From the NCBI GenBank assembly GCA_945905295.1, contig CAMDPX010000042.1, forward strand, positions 1 through 40,818: a stretch of 40,818 nucleotides of DNA, in the 5' to 3' direction. Under the pieces are notes generated by a model. That model ran no database searches, was not told the origin of the DNA, and saw only the letters and a list, made by a program, of their open reading frames with translations. A program made the translations under genes and the position numbers. How positions within the stretch are numbered: position 1 is the stretch's first letter; every line of letters starts with the position of its first letter. This DNA comes from Planctomyces sp. SH-PL62. GTDB lineage: Bacteria; Planctomycetota; Planctomycetia; Planctomycetales; Planctomycetaceae. Positions 17,121-25,300 of the stretch are shown here, in pieces.

Positions 17121-17158
17121 GAAGAAGAAGAAGAAGAAGAAGAAGAAGAAGAAGAAGA
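17121..17158. repeat. GAA trinucleotide microsatellite (about 12.7 units)
   Basis: An uninterrupted (GAA)n tract of 38 bases. It lies 15 bases upstream of the nitrilase GTG, so the transcript would carry (UUC)n just before its ribosome-binding site if transcription starts further upstream. Copy-number slippage could change spacing in this leader. The rest of the 17106-17341 gap shows nothing else I can support. Confidence 0.95.
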
Positions 17159-17341
17159 CCAGCGAGACTCCGCCTCAGACCAACGAACATTTCCCGCCGA
17201 TCCGCGACCGTCGCTGAATCCTCGGGGAGACCGGCTGACTTTGACACCCCGCAGATTCAGACACAGCCGCGAATGAACTGCAAGCGGGACTCTACTGAAA
17301 CACCTTTTGAGATCGAAGCAGACGATCGTCCCCAAGCGGCC

Positions 17342-17620
17342 CTAGCGACCGGTCATCAACAACGCTCGCGACGGAGCATACAGCGGCGCGGCAAAACAGT
17401 TTTCGAACCTCGTGCCGCTGGCGGCCCGCGCGTCGAGATGCGGCGTCTTGTACGCCCCGCCGTAACAGCCGATCGCCGGGACGCCCAAATCATCCGCCAG
17501 AATGAAAATGATGTTCGGCGGACGTGGTGCATCGGCCGCAGTCAACGGCCCCGCGATGAGCAGCAGAAAGACCCACCCAAACGGCGAAGATCTTTTTGCG
17601 AACATGGTGACTGACTCCAT
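17342..17620 (-). pseudogene. Truncated sulfatase remnant
   Basis: Only the first 92 residues of a secreted sulfatase remain. There is a signal peptide, then PNIIFILADDLGVPAIGCYGG with the metal-binding aspartates D43/D44, then the active-site strand APLYAPSRALLMTGR, ending in TAG. The cysteine that would become formylglycine (C-x-P-S-R) is Tyr81 here, and about 400 residues, including the other metal ligands, are missing. No continuing homology was seen below 17342. The start is supported by AGGA seven bases upstream, so the fragment might still be translated. Confidence 0.8.
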
Positions 17621-17685
17621 GAGAAATCCTGGAACGTAACAAGGATCAAGCGACTCCCTGCGTGCCAGCTCACAATGACAGCGAA

Positions 17686-17743
17686 GTGGGGCAGGGTTTC
17701 AACCTTCCAGCTCGATCACGGGAAGGTTGAAAACCTGCCCCAC
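17686..17743. repeat. GTTTTCAAC-type inverted pair
   Basis: 23-base arms at 17686-17708 and 17721-17743 pair with one mismatch. Each arm also has its own GGTT-TTC-AACC-like mini-hairpin. The same GTGGGGCA...TTTTCAAC pattern recurs, with different stem bases, inside the composite repeat at 40519-40582. The remainder of 17621-17837 contains the esterase leader and nothing else clear. Confidence 0.75.
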
Positions 17744-17837
17744 GCGACACTGCCCCACGCGACTGTGGCCGTTTGCTTGAGTGGCGAATATCGTGCTCGG
17801 CCTTCCGTTCGATTTGTCTCTTCACGAGGAGTTGGCC

Positions 17838-18965
17838 ATGCGGCGATTGATCAGCGTCTGGGGTTTGTTGTTCGTGATCTCCTTGCCGGCTCGCGCCGCC
17901 GAGCCAATGACCGAGCAACCGACACCGGGCAAGCAAGTCGGGCAGTTACTTGTCAGCCAAGCTGACCCAGAGCAGAAACTCGGATATCTGTTGTTCTTGC
18001 CAAAGGATTACGGGACCAAGAGCCGCAAGTGGCCGGTGATGTTGTTCCTGCACGGGTCGGGCGAGCGAGGCGATGATTTGAAGTTGGTCAAAGTGCATGG
18101 CCCGCCGAAGCTGGTGGATAGCCGGCCCGACTTCCCGTTCATCGTCGTGTCTCCGCAGTGTCCGAAGGAACGCTCGTGGAACGGCGAGGTGCAGCAGCAT
18201 GTGCTCGCCGAGTTGCTGGATTCCGTGCTGACTCGCTTTGCCGCAGACCCGCAACGAGTCGTCATCACGGGTTTAAGCATGGGGGGCTTCGGTTCCTGGT
18301 CGCTGACAGCTCGACATCCATTGTTGTTCGCCGCCGCGGTTCCCATCTGTGGTGGTGGCGATCCCAGTGACGCGGTCAAACTCAAAGGGGTTCCATTCTG
18401 GGCGTTTCACGGAGCCAAAGACAAAGGTGTGCCGCTCAGGCTCTCCGAGGAAATGGTCTCCACGATTCAGAATGCAGGCGGCACTGCCAAGCTCACAGTC
18501 TACCCCGAGGCGGAACACGACAGTTGGACCGAGACGTACAAGAACGAGGCGGTTTACGATTGGCTGCTGCTTCAGCGGCGCAACACGACGGGTCCGTGGC
18601 CTGCGGCCGATCCGGACATCGCGTTCGCGCGAGTCGGATTGCTGGACCTGAAACTCGGCAACCCGGATGACAAAAACACGTTCGCAGCAAGCCTCTTCTT
18701 GAGCACTTCGCCCGCATGCGCTCCCTGCTTGCGAGAGCGGATTGCTCCTCACCGCGAAAAGCTGCTGACGGACGTCGCTGCCTGGGTGAATGCTCAACCG
18801 ATCGAGCAACTCGTCGGCAACGCAGGCCGCGAACGAACCCGCGCCGCGGTCAAGGAACTTGCGAACAAGTCACTCTTCAACGGCCAACCAGAATTCGCGA
18901 CCGAAGTGGCCTTCGACCAATACTTCGTCCGGAACAGAGGTGTGCTGAAGCTGGAAGCGAAATAG
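17838..18965 (+). CDS. Secreted alpha/beta-hydrolase (esterase) with C-terminal extension
   Basis: 375 aa. The signal peptide (1-20) ends in ARA. The esterase domain (about 35-250) has the oxyanion stretch FLHGSGERGDD, the nucleophile elbow GLSMGG (Ser147), the acid in AKDKGVP (Asp195) and His227 in EAEHDSW. This resembles secreted feruloyl/acetyl-esterase or phospholipase/carboxylesterase-like enzymes that strip side groups from polysaccharides. Residues about 255-375 form an extra domain with SPACAPCLRER and AAVKELANKSL followed by FDQYFVRNRGV. Its shape faintly recalls the FliL C-terminal domain, but that is a guess. GAGGAG precedes the chosen ATG. Confidence 0.85.
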   Translation: MRRLISVWGLLFVISLPARAAEPMTEQPTPGKQVGQLLVSQADPEQKLGYLLFLPKDYGTKSRKWPVMLFLHGSGERGDDLKLVKVHGPPKLVDSRPDFPFIVVSPQCPKERSWNGEVQQHVLAELLDSVLTRFAADPQRVVITGLSMGGFGSWSLTARHPLLFAAAVPICGGGDPSDAVKLKGVPFWAFHGAKDKGVPLRLSEEMVSTIQNAGGTAKLTVYPEAEHDSWTETYKNEAVYDWLLLQRRNTTGPWPAADPDIAFARVGLLDLKLGNPDDKNTFAASLFLSTSPACAPCLRERIAPHREKLLTDVAAWVNAQPIEQLVGNAGRERTRAAVKELANKSLFNGQPEFATEVAFDQYFVRNRGVLKLEAK

Positions 18966-18970
18966 CGCTC

Positions 18971-18993
18971 GTAGTGACTCGATTCATCGAGTC
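18971..18993 (+). repeat. REP, GTAGTGAC family (copy A)
   Basis: GTAGT plus an 8-bp stem GACTCGAT/ATCGAGTC with loop TC. It is repeated exactly at 19004-19026. It starts five bases after the esterase stop codon and upstream of the REP-associated transposase. Confidence 0.92.
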
Positions 18994-19003
18994 CGTCGCG
19001 CTC

Positions 19004-19026
19004 GTAGTGACTCGATTCATCGAGTC
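19004..19026 (+). repeat. REP, GTAGTGAC family (copy B)
   Basis: Identical to the copy at 18971-18993 and 33 bases downstream in the same orientation, so the unit has been tandemly duplicated. Confidence 0.92.
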
Positions 19027-19058
19027 CGTCGTGCCATAGATATTCCATTCTCGAACTC

Positions 19059-19081
19059 GACCGCATGAATGCGGTCACTAC
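19059..19081 (-). repeat. REP, GTAGTGAC family (copy C, inverted)
   Basis: Inverted orientation: on the minus strand GTAGT, stem GACCGCAT/ATGCGGTC, loop TC. It ends eight bases before the transposase ATG at 19089, where it could act as an operator or leader structure. Confidence 0.92.
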
Positions 19082-19088
19082 AAGCGCC

Positions 19089-19688
19089 ATGTATGACTAT
19101 CGTCAACTTACTCCGGAGCAGCGTGTCGAGGTTGTCGCACATCGCGTCAGCCGAGGATTTCCATGGCATAAGCCGCCACATCCCGACTTCGGCAACGGCT
19201 GGTACTTCATCACGGGAACCTGCTACGAGCACAAACACCATTTCCGTGAACCCAACGAACTCACTGCGCTACAGAGACGCATCTTCGAAGCGATTGCCGA
19301 AAGCCATTGTGAATGTGGCGGCTGGGTGGTCATGCCCAACCATTACCACCTGCTCATCAAACTGACCGACATCAATCTCGCTGGATTTGGCCGAGCGATT
19401 GGCAAGGTTCATGGTCGATCTGGATTCTATGCCAATCGCCGAGACCAAACTCCCAAACGGGAGGTGTGGTTCAAGTTCTCTGACCGCAAGATTCGCTCGG
19501 AGCGACACTATTGGGCGTCGCTGCATTACCTCGTCATGAATCCGGTCAAACATCAGTACGTCGACGACCCGCTGGCTTGGCCTTGGTCGGCGGTCCATGA
19601 ACTCGTCGCTGAGCACGGCCCCGGTTGGTTGGACTCGCTGCGGCGAGATTACCCGCTGACGACGTTTGGTAATGGTTGGGATGATTGA
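19089..19688 (+). CDS. REP-associated tyrosine transposase (RAYT, Y1/HUH type)
   Basis: A 199-aa single-domain transposase related to IS200/IS605 TnpA. The HUH metal-binding motif is MPNHYHLLIK (H85, H87). The candidate nucleophile is Tyr114 in SGFYANRRD. The conserved C-terminal block ERHYWASLHYLVMNPVKHQYV ends the family core. RAYTs are not self-mobile elements in the usual sense; they process dispersed REP palindromes by recognising a GTAG foot. Exactly such palindromes lie on both sides (18971-19081 and 19704-19780). The start at 19089 leaves the preceding REP outside the gene; an in-frame ATG at 19065 lies inside it. Confidence 0.92.
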   Translation: MYDYRQLTPEQRVEVVAHRVSRGFPWHKPPHPDFGNGWYFITGTCYEHKHHFREPNELTALQRRIFEAIAESHCECGGWVVMPNHYHLLIKLTDINLAGFGRAIGKVHGRSGFYANRRDQTPKREVWFKFSDRKIRSERHYWASLHYLVMNPVKHQYVDDPLAWPWSAVHELVAEHGPGWLDSLRRDYPLTTFGNGWDD

Positions 19689-19703
19689 TGATGGTATGCG
19701 CTC

Positions 19704-19726
19704 GTAGTGACTCGATTTATCGAGTC
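19704..19726 (+). repeat. REP, GTAGTGAC family (copy D)
   Basis: GTAGT plus stem GACTCGAT/ATCGAGTC, with loop TT instead of the TC found upstream of the transposase. It starts 15 bases after the transposase stop. Confidence 0.92.
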
Positions 19727-19757
19727 CGTCGTGCCGTCAGATTTCGTTCTCGCATTC

Positions 19758-19780
19758 GACCGCATAAATGCGGTCACTAC
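19758..19780 (-). repeat. REP, GTAGTGAC family (copy E, inverted)
   Basis: Inverted partner of the copy at 19704: stem GACCGCAT/ATGCGGTC, loop TT. It lies eight bases from the stop codon of the PQQ-like gene, so it would also sit in that transcript's 3' end. Confidence 0.92.
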
Positions 19781-19788
19781 AAGCGCGG

Positions 19789-21054
19789 TCACTTCCGCTG
19801 TCCAATGCACCAGAGGTTCTGGTAAGTGCGGATGAAGAGCTGTCCGTCACTGGGAACGATCGAAGAGTTGGACTGCTCACCCAGCGAGTTATTCGCGACA
19901 AGCTCGAACTTGGGGCTGGCCTTGAAGACATTGCAGTCCCCCTTTTGCGTGATCGTGTAGCACAGGCCGTCGGCCAGCATCACCGAGGACCAGTTCGTAC
20001 CGCCGTCCATGCGTTGTTCCCAAACGGTTTCGCCCGTCTTCAGATCGAGGCACTCAGCGATGCCAGGGTCGTTGTGGATGTAGATGTGCCCCTCGTGGAT
20101 CACGCCCGATCCGATCCGCTGCTTGGTCTTCGGATGCCGCCAGAGACGTTGTTCCTTCGTCACGTCGCCGCTGCCGCCGGCCTTGAGCGCGATCGACATG
20201 CCGTTGTAGCCGCCCATCGCGACCACGATGCCATCCGCGTAAATCGGAGACGTGTAACACAACGCGTTCGTGCCGGTGCAGGTCCAGAATTCCTTGCCTG
20301 TCTGCGGATCGAGACCGCAGGCTCGGAATGGAAAGCTGATGAGCAGTTCGTTCCGGCCGTTGATGTCACGAAAGATCGGAGAACTCCACGAGCCGTAGTA
20401 ATCGGGGTTCCCGGACTTCGCTTCGGAAGTGCCGTCCTTGTTGTACGGCTCATCGTGATTCCAAATCGTCTCGCCCGTCTGCTTGTTGACGGCAACCAAG
20501 AACGACCGCTCGCCGGGGCCGAAGTGGAGATAGCACAGATCGCCGTGCAAAACTGGCGAGGCTCCGTATCCCCAAATGTGTTTCTGAATGCCGAGGTCTC
20601 TCTTCCAGAGCTCGTTCCCCTCGAAGTCGTAGCAGAACATTCCGGCCGAGCCGTACCAGGCGATGACTCGCTCGCCGTCGGTAACTGGCGACGACGCGCA
20701 GAACGGATTCGTGCCGTGAGTCGGTTCCTTTTCGGTCCACTCGGTCCCCTTCTGCCAGAGCAGATTTCCGTTGGCTCGATCGAAACACATCAGCGTGCGA
20801 CGGTTTTCTTTTTCGATCGCCTGCGTGACGAAGACTCGGTTGCCCCATACTGCGGGGGTCGAGTTCCCACGTTCCGGCAGCTTCACTTTCCACGCGACGT
20901 TTTCCGTTTTGCTCCAGGTGGTGGGCAATCCCTTTTCCGTGCAGGTGCCATCGCCGCGCGGTCCGCGCCACGCCGGCCAGTTCTCGGCGTTTGCCGAGCC
21001 ACTCAACGCAACAACAAGTGCAACCAACAAACAACATGTCCTGAGCTTGTTCAT
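19789..21054 (-). CDS. Secreted PQQ-like beta-propeller repeat protein
   Basis: 421 aa with a Sec signal (MNKLRTCCLLVALVVAL, cleavage near ANA-E) and then NWPAWRGPRGDGTCTEKGLPTTW, the standard opening of planctomycete PQQ-like WD repeat proteins. Propeller blades repeat the pattern of a V-x-V strand, then D-x-x-x-G-x-x-L/I-W: FDRANGNLLWQ, VNKQTGETIWN, DPQTGKEFWT, DLKTGETVWEQ. PQQ-enzyme catalytic residues are not obvious, so a structural or binding role in the periplasm is more likely than dehydrogenase activity. GGAG sits eight bases before the chosen ATG; the upstream 49-codon extension is rejected. Confidence 0.9.
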   Translation of the reverse strand: MNKLRTCCLLVALVVALSGSANAENWPAWRGPRGDGTCTEKGLPTTWSKTENVAWKVKLPERGNSTPAVWGNRVFVTQAIEKENRRTLMCFDRANGNLLWQKGTEWTEKEPTHGTNPFCASSPVTDGERVIAWYGSAGMFCYDFEGNELWKRDLGIQKHIWGYGASPVLHGDLCYLHFGPGERSFLVAVNKQTGETIWNHDEPYNKDGTSEAKSGNPDYYGSWSSPIFRDINGRNELLISFPFRACGLDPQTGKEFWTCTGTNALCYTSPIYADGIVVAMGGYNGMSIALKAGGSGDVTKEQRLWRHPKTKQRIGSGVIHEGHIYIHNDPGIAECLDLKTGETVWEQRMDGGTNWSSVMLADGLCYTITQKGDCNVFKASPKFELVANNSLGEQSNSSIVPSDGQLFIRTYQNLWCIGQRK

Positions 21055-21165
21055 GGCGAATTCTCCGTGGATCAAATGCCTGTGCCTGATGAGCCGGAAA
21101 GGTCGCGGGAACGATATCGCTTTGCGGGCAAATTTTGCGAGCCGGTGGTTCTGAGGAGGGGAAGT

Positions 21166-21231
21166 GCCCGACGAATCGAAGGAGACGACGAATGATTGCA
21201 TCCATTCGTCGTCTCCTTCGATTCGTCGGGC
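21166..21231. repeat. 29-bp perfect inverted repeat, CGACGAAT family
   Basis: Arms 21166-21194 and 21203-21231 match perfectly. The family recurs at 35336-35409 with near-identical arms and an unrelated loop. It sits in the 249-base divergent gap between the PQQ-like and PhoD-like genes, where both promoters should lie. Confidence 0.88.
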
Positions 21232-21303
21232 CCCTTTGGGTTGTCCCCATTCGCCAAACCGTCATAGTGAGCCCACGAATTCGTCCTTCAACAGGAGCCC
21301 ATA

Positions 21304-22371
21304 ATGTTGCGATGCTGGTGTGTCTGGGGATTGTTGCTGAGTATTGCTCTGCCGGTGTCCGCCCAAGAGCCACTCCAACGGATCGCGTTTGGATCGTGCG
21401 CGAAGCAGGACAAGCCGCAGCCGATTTGGGACGCGGTGGTCGAGACGAAGCCGCAACTCTTCCTCTTTATCGGCGACAACATCTACGGCGACTCCGAGGA
21501 CATGACGGTGCTCAAGCAGAAGTGGGATTTGCTGGGGGCTCAGCCGGGATATCAAAAGCTCAAACAAACCTGCCCGGTGCTGGCGACGTGGGACGATCAC
21601 GATTACGGAGCCAACGACGCCGGGGCCGAGTATCCCAAGAAACGCGAATCGCAGCAGTTGTTCCAAGACTTCTTCGACGTTCCCAAAGACAGTCCGCGCC
21701 GCAAGCAAGAGGGCGTTTATCACGCCGAACTCTTCGGCCCACCGGGCAAGCGAGTGCAAATCCTCTTACTGGATGCGAGATACTTTCGCGGTCCGTTGAA
21801 GCTCGGTTTCAAGCCGGGCGAACCGGGTGACGGTTACCGAGGCAAGTACGCGCCAAACACTGATCCCTCCGCGACAGTGCTGGGCGACGCGCAGTGGAAA
21901 TGGTTGGAGCAGCAACTCAAGACACCGGCCGACGTGCGAATCCTCTGTTGCAGCTATCAACTGCTTCCCGACGAACATGGCTCCGAGTGTTGGGGCAATT
22001 TCCCGCTGGAACGCAAGCGGCTGCTGAATCTGATCCGCGACACGAAGGCGAAAGGAGTCGTCGTGATCAGCGGCGACCGACATCTCGCTGAGATGATGCG
22101 GCTTGCACCCGACGCGGCCGGCATCGGCTACCCGATTTACGAAGTCACATCGAGCAGCCTCAACGCCCCCAGCGGCAACTTCACGAAAGCCGGAGTCCGG
22201 TTTGCCAACGAGATCAATTCGTACCGCGTCGGTCTGACCTACTTCGACACGAACTTCGGATTCATCGACATCGACTGGTCGCAGCCGTCACCGCAGCTCC
22301 GCCTACAAGTCCGCGACGAAATGGGAGGAGTCGTCTTACAACAGAAAGTGAAGCTCAGCGAGTTGCAGTAG
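21304..22371 (+). CDS. PhoD-like secreted phosphoesterase
   Basis: 355 aa; the signal peptide (1-20) ends VSA. Metallophosphatase motifs are in order: FGSCAKQDK, GDNIYGD (57-63), TWDDHDYGANDAG (95-107) and VVISGDRHLAEM (about residue 254). These match PhoD-family alkaline phosphatases/phosphodiesterases, which bind Fe and Ca ions and release phosphate from organic esters outside the cytoplasm. The gene is shorter than Bacillus PhoD and lacks its N-terminal domain. It starts after a divergent gap shared with the PQQ-like gene. Confidence 0.92.
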   Translation: MLRCWCVWGLLLSIALPVSAQEPLQRIAFGSCAKQDKPQPIWDAVVETKPQLFLFIGDNIYGDSEDMTVLKQKWDLLGAQPGYQKLKQTCPVLATWDDHDYGANDAGAEYPKKRESQQLFQDFFDVPKDSPRRKQEGVYHAELFGPPGKRVQILLLDARYFRGPLKLGFKPGEPGDGYRGKYAPNTDPSATVLGDAQWKWLEQQLKTPADVRILCCSYQLLPDEHGSECWGNFPLERKRLLNLIRDTKAKGVVVISGDRHLAEMMRLAPDAAGIGYPIYEVTSSSLNAPSGNFTKAGVRFANEINSYRVGLTYFDTNFGFIDIDWSQPSPQLRLQVRDEMGGVVLQQKVKLSELQ

Positions 22372-22399
22372 CTCAAAGGTTTTGGATTCGGTGTTCACT

Positions 22400-25300
22400 T
22401 CACTTTGGTCGCTCTTCCTCGGGGATGTGTAGGACGGTGATCGCAGCCGATTCCGTACCGCGCGGCTGGCCGCGTCGGAAGCCGTCCCAGGAAATGAAGA
22501 GCCGTTCGCCACGCTCATCCAAAGCGGAACCGAATGAGCCGTCCAAGGCATAGCCGTACTTGTCCCAAAACAGGTCGTGCAGAAACGCGAGCACCTTTCG
22601 CTTTCCCGTCCTCAGATCGAATTGCACAACCGGCGTGCCATCGCCGACTGCTCCGCCGTGAGCACCAGGGACGTAGTAGAGATAGCGTCCGCTCGGATCG
22701 ACTTCGATCGAGGCGATGTATTCCTGCTTGGCGACGGCGGCGTTTCCGAGTTGCTTCAACTCGCCAGTGCGCACGTTGAACGCCCACAGATCGGCGCGAG
22801 TCTCGGACGTGCCGTAGACGATTCCTTGCGGAGTCTCGCGCGTGGCCGAGCGGACATGCGGCACATTGGCCGGGGAGATCGTGTTCGTGTCCGGGTCGTA
22901 CATCTTCCCCTCCCAAAACACGCGGCCGGTGCTGGAAGAAAAGATGAGCGTGCGAGTTGGCCCGTCGTCCGCCACGAGCCGAACCTTCCTCGCCTTCACA
23001 TCCAGCACAAAGAACTGCACCTTCTGATTGGGCGAGTCCTTTCCCGGCGCAGTCCCGCCGTAATACAGCATCCGCTGCGGGTCGAGCACGCTGGCCGGGA
23101 GCGTGTGCTTGGCCACGGGAAACGTACTGACGACCTCGGCCTCACGCGTGCGCGGATGCGTTCGCAGCACCCATTCGCCGAGATAGCCGTGAGCATCATT
23201 GGTGACCGTCGGCGAACCGCGATCGGTCGCGTAATACAGCCAGCCGTCGCTCCCCAGATCAATGCGGCTCTGCATCTCGCCGGGGCGATAGTTCATCGTC
23301 GCGGGAAAGGCGTTGATCGACTCCAAGAACTTCGTCGTGTCGCACAACAGCCGGAATTGCTTCGCGACCGCGTCGAACTCCCATAGATGCGCGGTGCCTC
23401 GCGGAGCCAGATGATCGTTGGATGACGAATAGTATTTGTCGCCGACCACAATCCCGTCCGAACGATGCGACCACGGATTCCCTGGATAGTTTTGCTCGGG
23501 ATAAAAAGCGAAATCGACCGTCGGCGTAGTGCGTGCGATCTCGACGCCGTCACGCAGGTTCGGGCCGGGTTTGAGGAACACCGGCGATCGCTCGGTGACG
23601 ACGGTCTTCCCGTCTGGGAGTGTCGGTGGATAGGGGAGCGGATAGCGGCTGGCGGCGCGTCCTACGGAAATCGACAGCTTGTCCTTGCCGTTGGTCAGCC
23701 ACTCCAAGTTGAACCGCGCCAGCGTCAAATAGGCGTAACTCGTCGGCTTCTTCTGTTCCGCGTTCGCCTCGCGCCCCCGTTCGTAGAAGCAAAGAGCCGT
23801 TCCATCGGGCAGCACGGCCAGGTCGCTGTAAGCACTGAATCCCGGTTCCAGAATTTTGTTGATCGACCAAGTCTGGCCTTCATCGTAGGTGAGCTTGATC
23901 GACAAGTTCTTACGGTCGCGCGACTTGCCGGGCGTTTCTTGGCCGTCGGCTCGCGCGAGATTGTGCGGACTCGCGAACAGAATCCGGTTCTTGTCGCTGG
24001 CGGGCTTCTCGCTCCAGCGAATGATGCTTCCCATACAGATCGGTTCGAGCAAAGCGTCGTCGAAGCGCGGCTTCGACCAACCGGTCGCGCCGTCGGGGCT
24101 GATCGTCACGAGTCGCCGATGCGCCTTTGATTCGCTCCGCACGTTGAGCATCACTCGGCCATCGGCCAGTTGCACGACAACGGTTTCGTTGGGATTGATC
24201 CACTCGTCGGTGTTCGGAACAGCGATCTCGCCGCGCTGCCATGTCTGTCCGTTGTCATCGCTGAAGATCGTAGTTGTGACGGAGGGCCGATGAGCATGTC
24301 CGCCGGTCCCGGTCGAAAGCCACACCGGCACGACCAGCCGGCCGCTCTTCAACTGAATGCCATGCCCCGGCCCGGTCGCGAGCACTTTCCATTCGTAGTC
24401 CGAGCGGAATGCCTCAAACGTCGCGGTGATCTCGACCGGCTTGGTCCAAGTCACTCCGTCGTCGTCGCTGCGCATTGAGAAACAGCGGCAGTATTCGAGA
24501 CAGAACAGAAACTGCACCGAGCCATCTCGATTCACAAACGCCACCGGATTGTTGTAGGTCACGTCGTCCGTGTTCGCGAGCTTCTGCGCCAACGCAACGG
24601 GGTTCTTGGTCTTCGGCCCCGGCACGTCGGCGATCTTCACTCGTGGCAACCACGTCCTCCCGCCATCGGTGCTGCGGCGAAGCAGGATGTCGATCGTGTC
24701 CCAATCGCTCTTGCCCGTGCGCCGAGCCTCACAGTACGCCAAGACCGTTCCCTTCTTGGTCACGACGATGCCCGGAATGCGATACAGCGCGTAGTCGCCT
24801 TTGCCGGACTCGAAGAGGTCGATCTTTTCGAGCAGCGGCTTCGCACCACTTTGTGGCGACGCAGCCGCCAGCAAATAGCTTCGCAACGCGGGGACTTGTT
24901 CGGGCAATCGCGCTGCCACGAGCTTTGCGATCTCGCGTGCTCCTTTGTTCGAGAAGTGGGTGCGGTCACTGGCCGACGCGCTCAGGTCAGCACTCGCCTC
25001 ATCGCCGAGTTGATTGAAGAGCTCGAAGCTCGCCGCGTGCAGATCAACCAGCGGGACTTTCTTCTCGGCCGCGACCTTCTTCATCGCGTCGGCATACGGA
25101 GTCAGCGTCGTCACCGCTTTCCCGTTGTCAAAGATCCGCCGAGCCACCGGCGTCACCAGAACCGGTTGAATCCCGGCGGCTTGAGCATCGTCGATGTACT
25201 TGCGCAGGTTGTCCTGAAAGTCGCCATTCGGATCAGTGGTGCGGTCCCCTTTGCCGGGCTGATCGTTGTGCCCGAATTGGATAAAAACAAAATCCGGCTT

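Noticed and set aside
16878-17276. Plus-strand frame containing a poly-Glu stretch
   Set aside because: The Glu run is simply the GAA microsatellite translated; the frame is otherwise antisense to the nitrilase and has no motif.
18971-19081. Possible short CRISPR array
   Set aside because: Only two direct copies plus one inverted copy, no regular spacers and no cas genes; the elements are palindromes with a GTAG foot beside a RAYT, which explains them better.
19768-21195. 475-codon plus-strand open frame opposite the PQQ-like gene
   Set aside because: It is the mirror of a gene with a clear signal peptide and propeller repeats; its own translation has no recognisable motif and begins within a REP. 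Long antisense frames are expected in GC-rich coding DNA.
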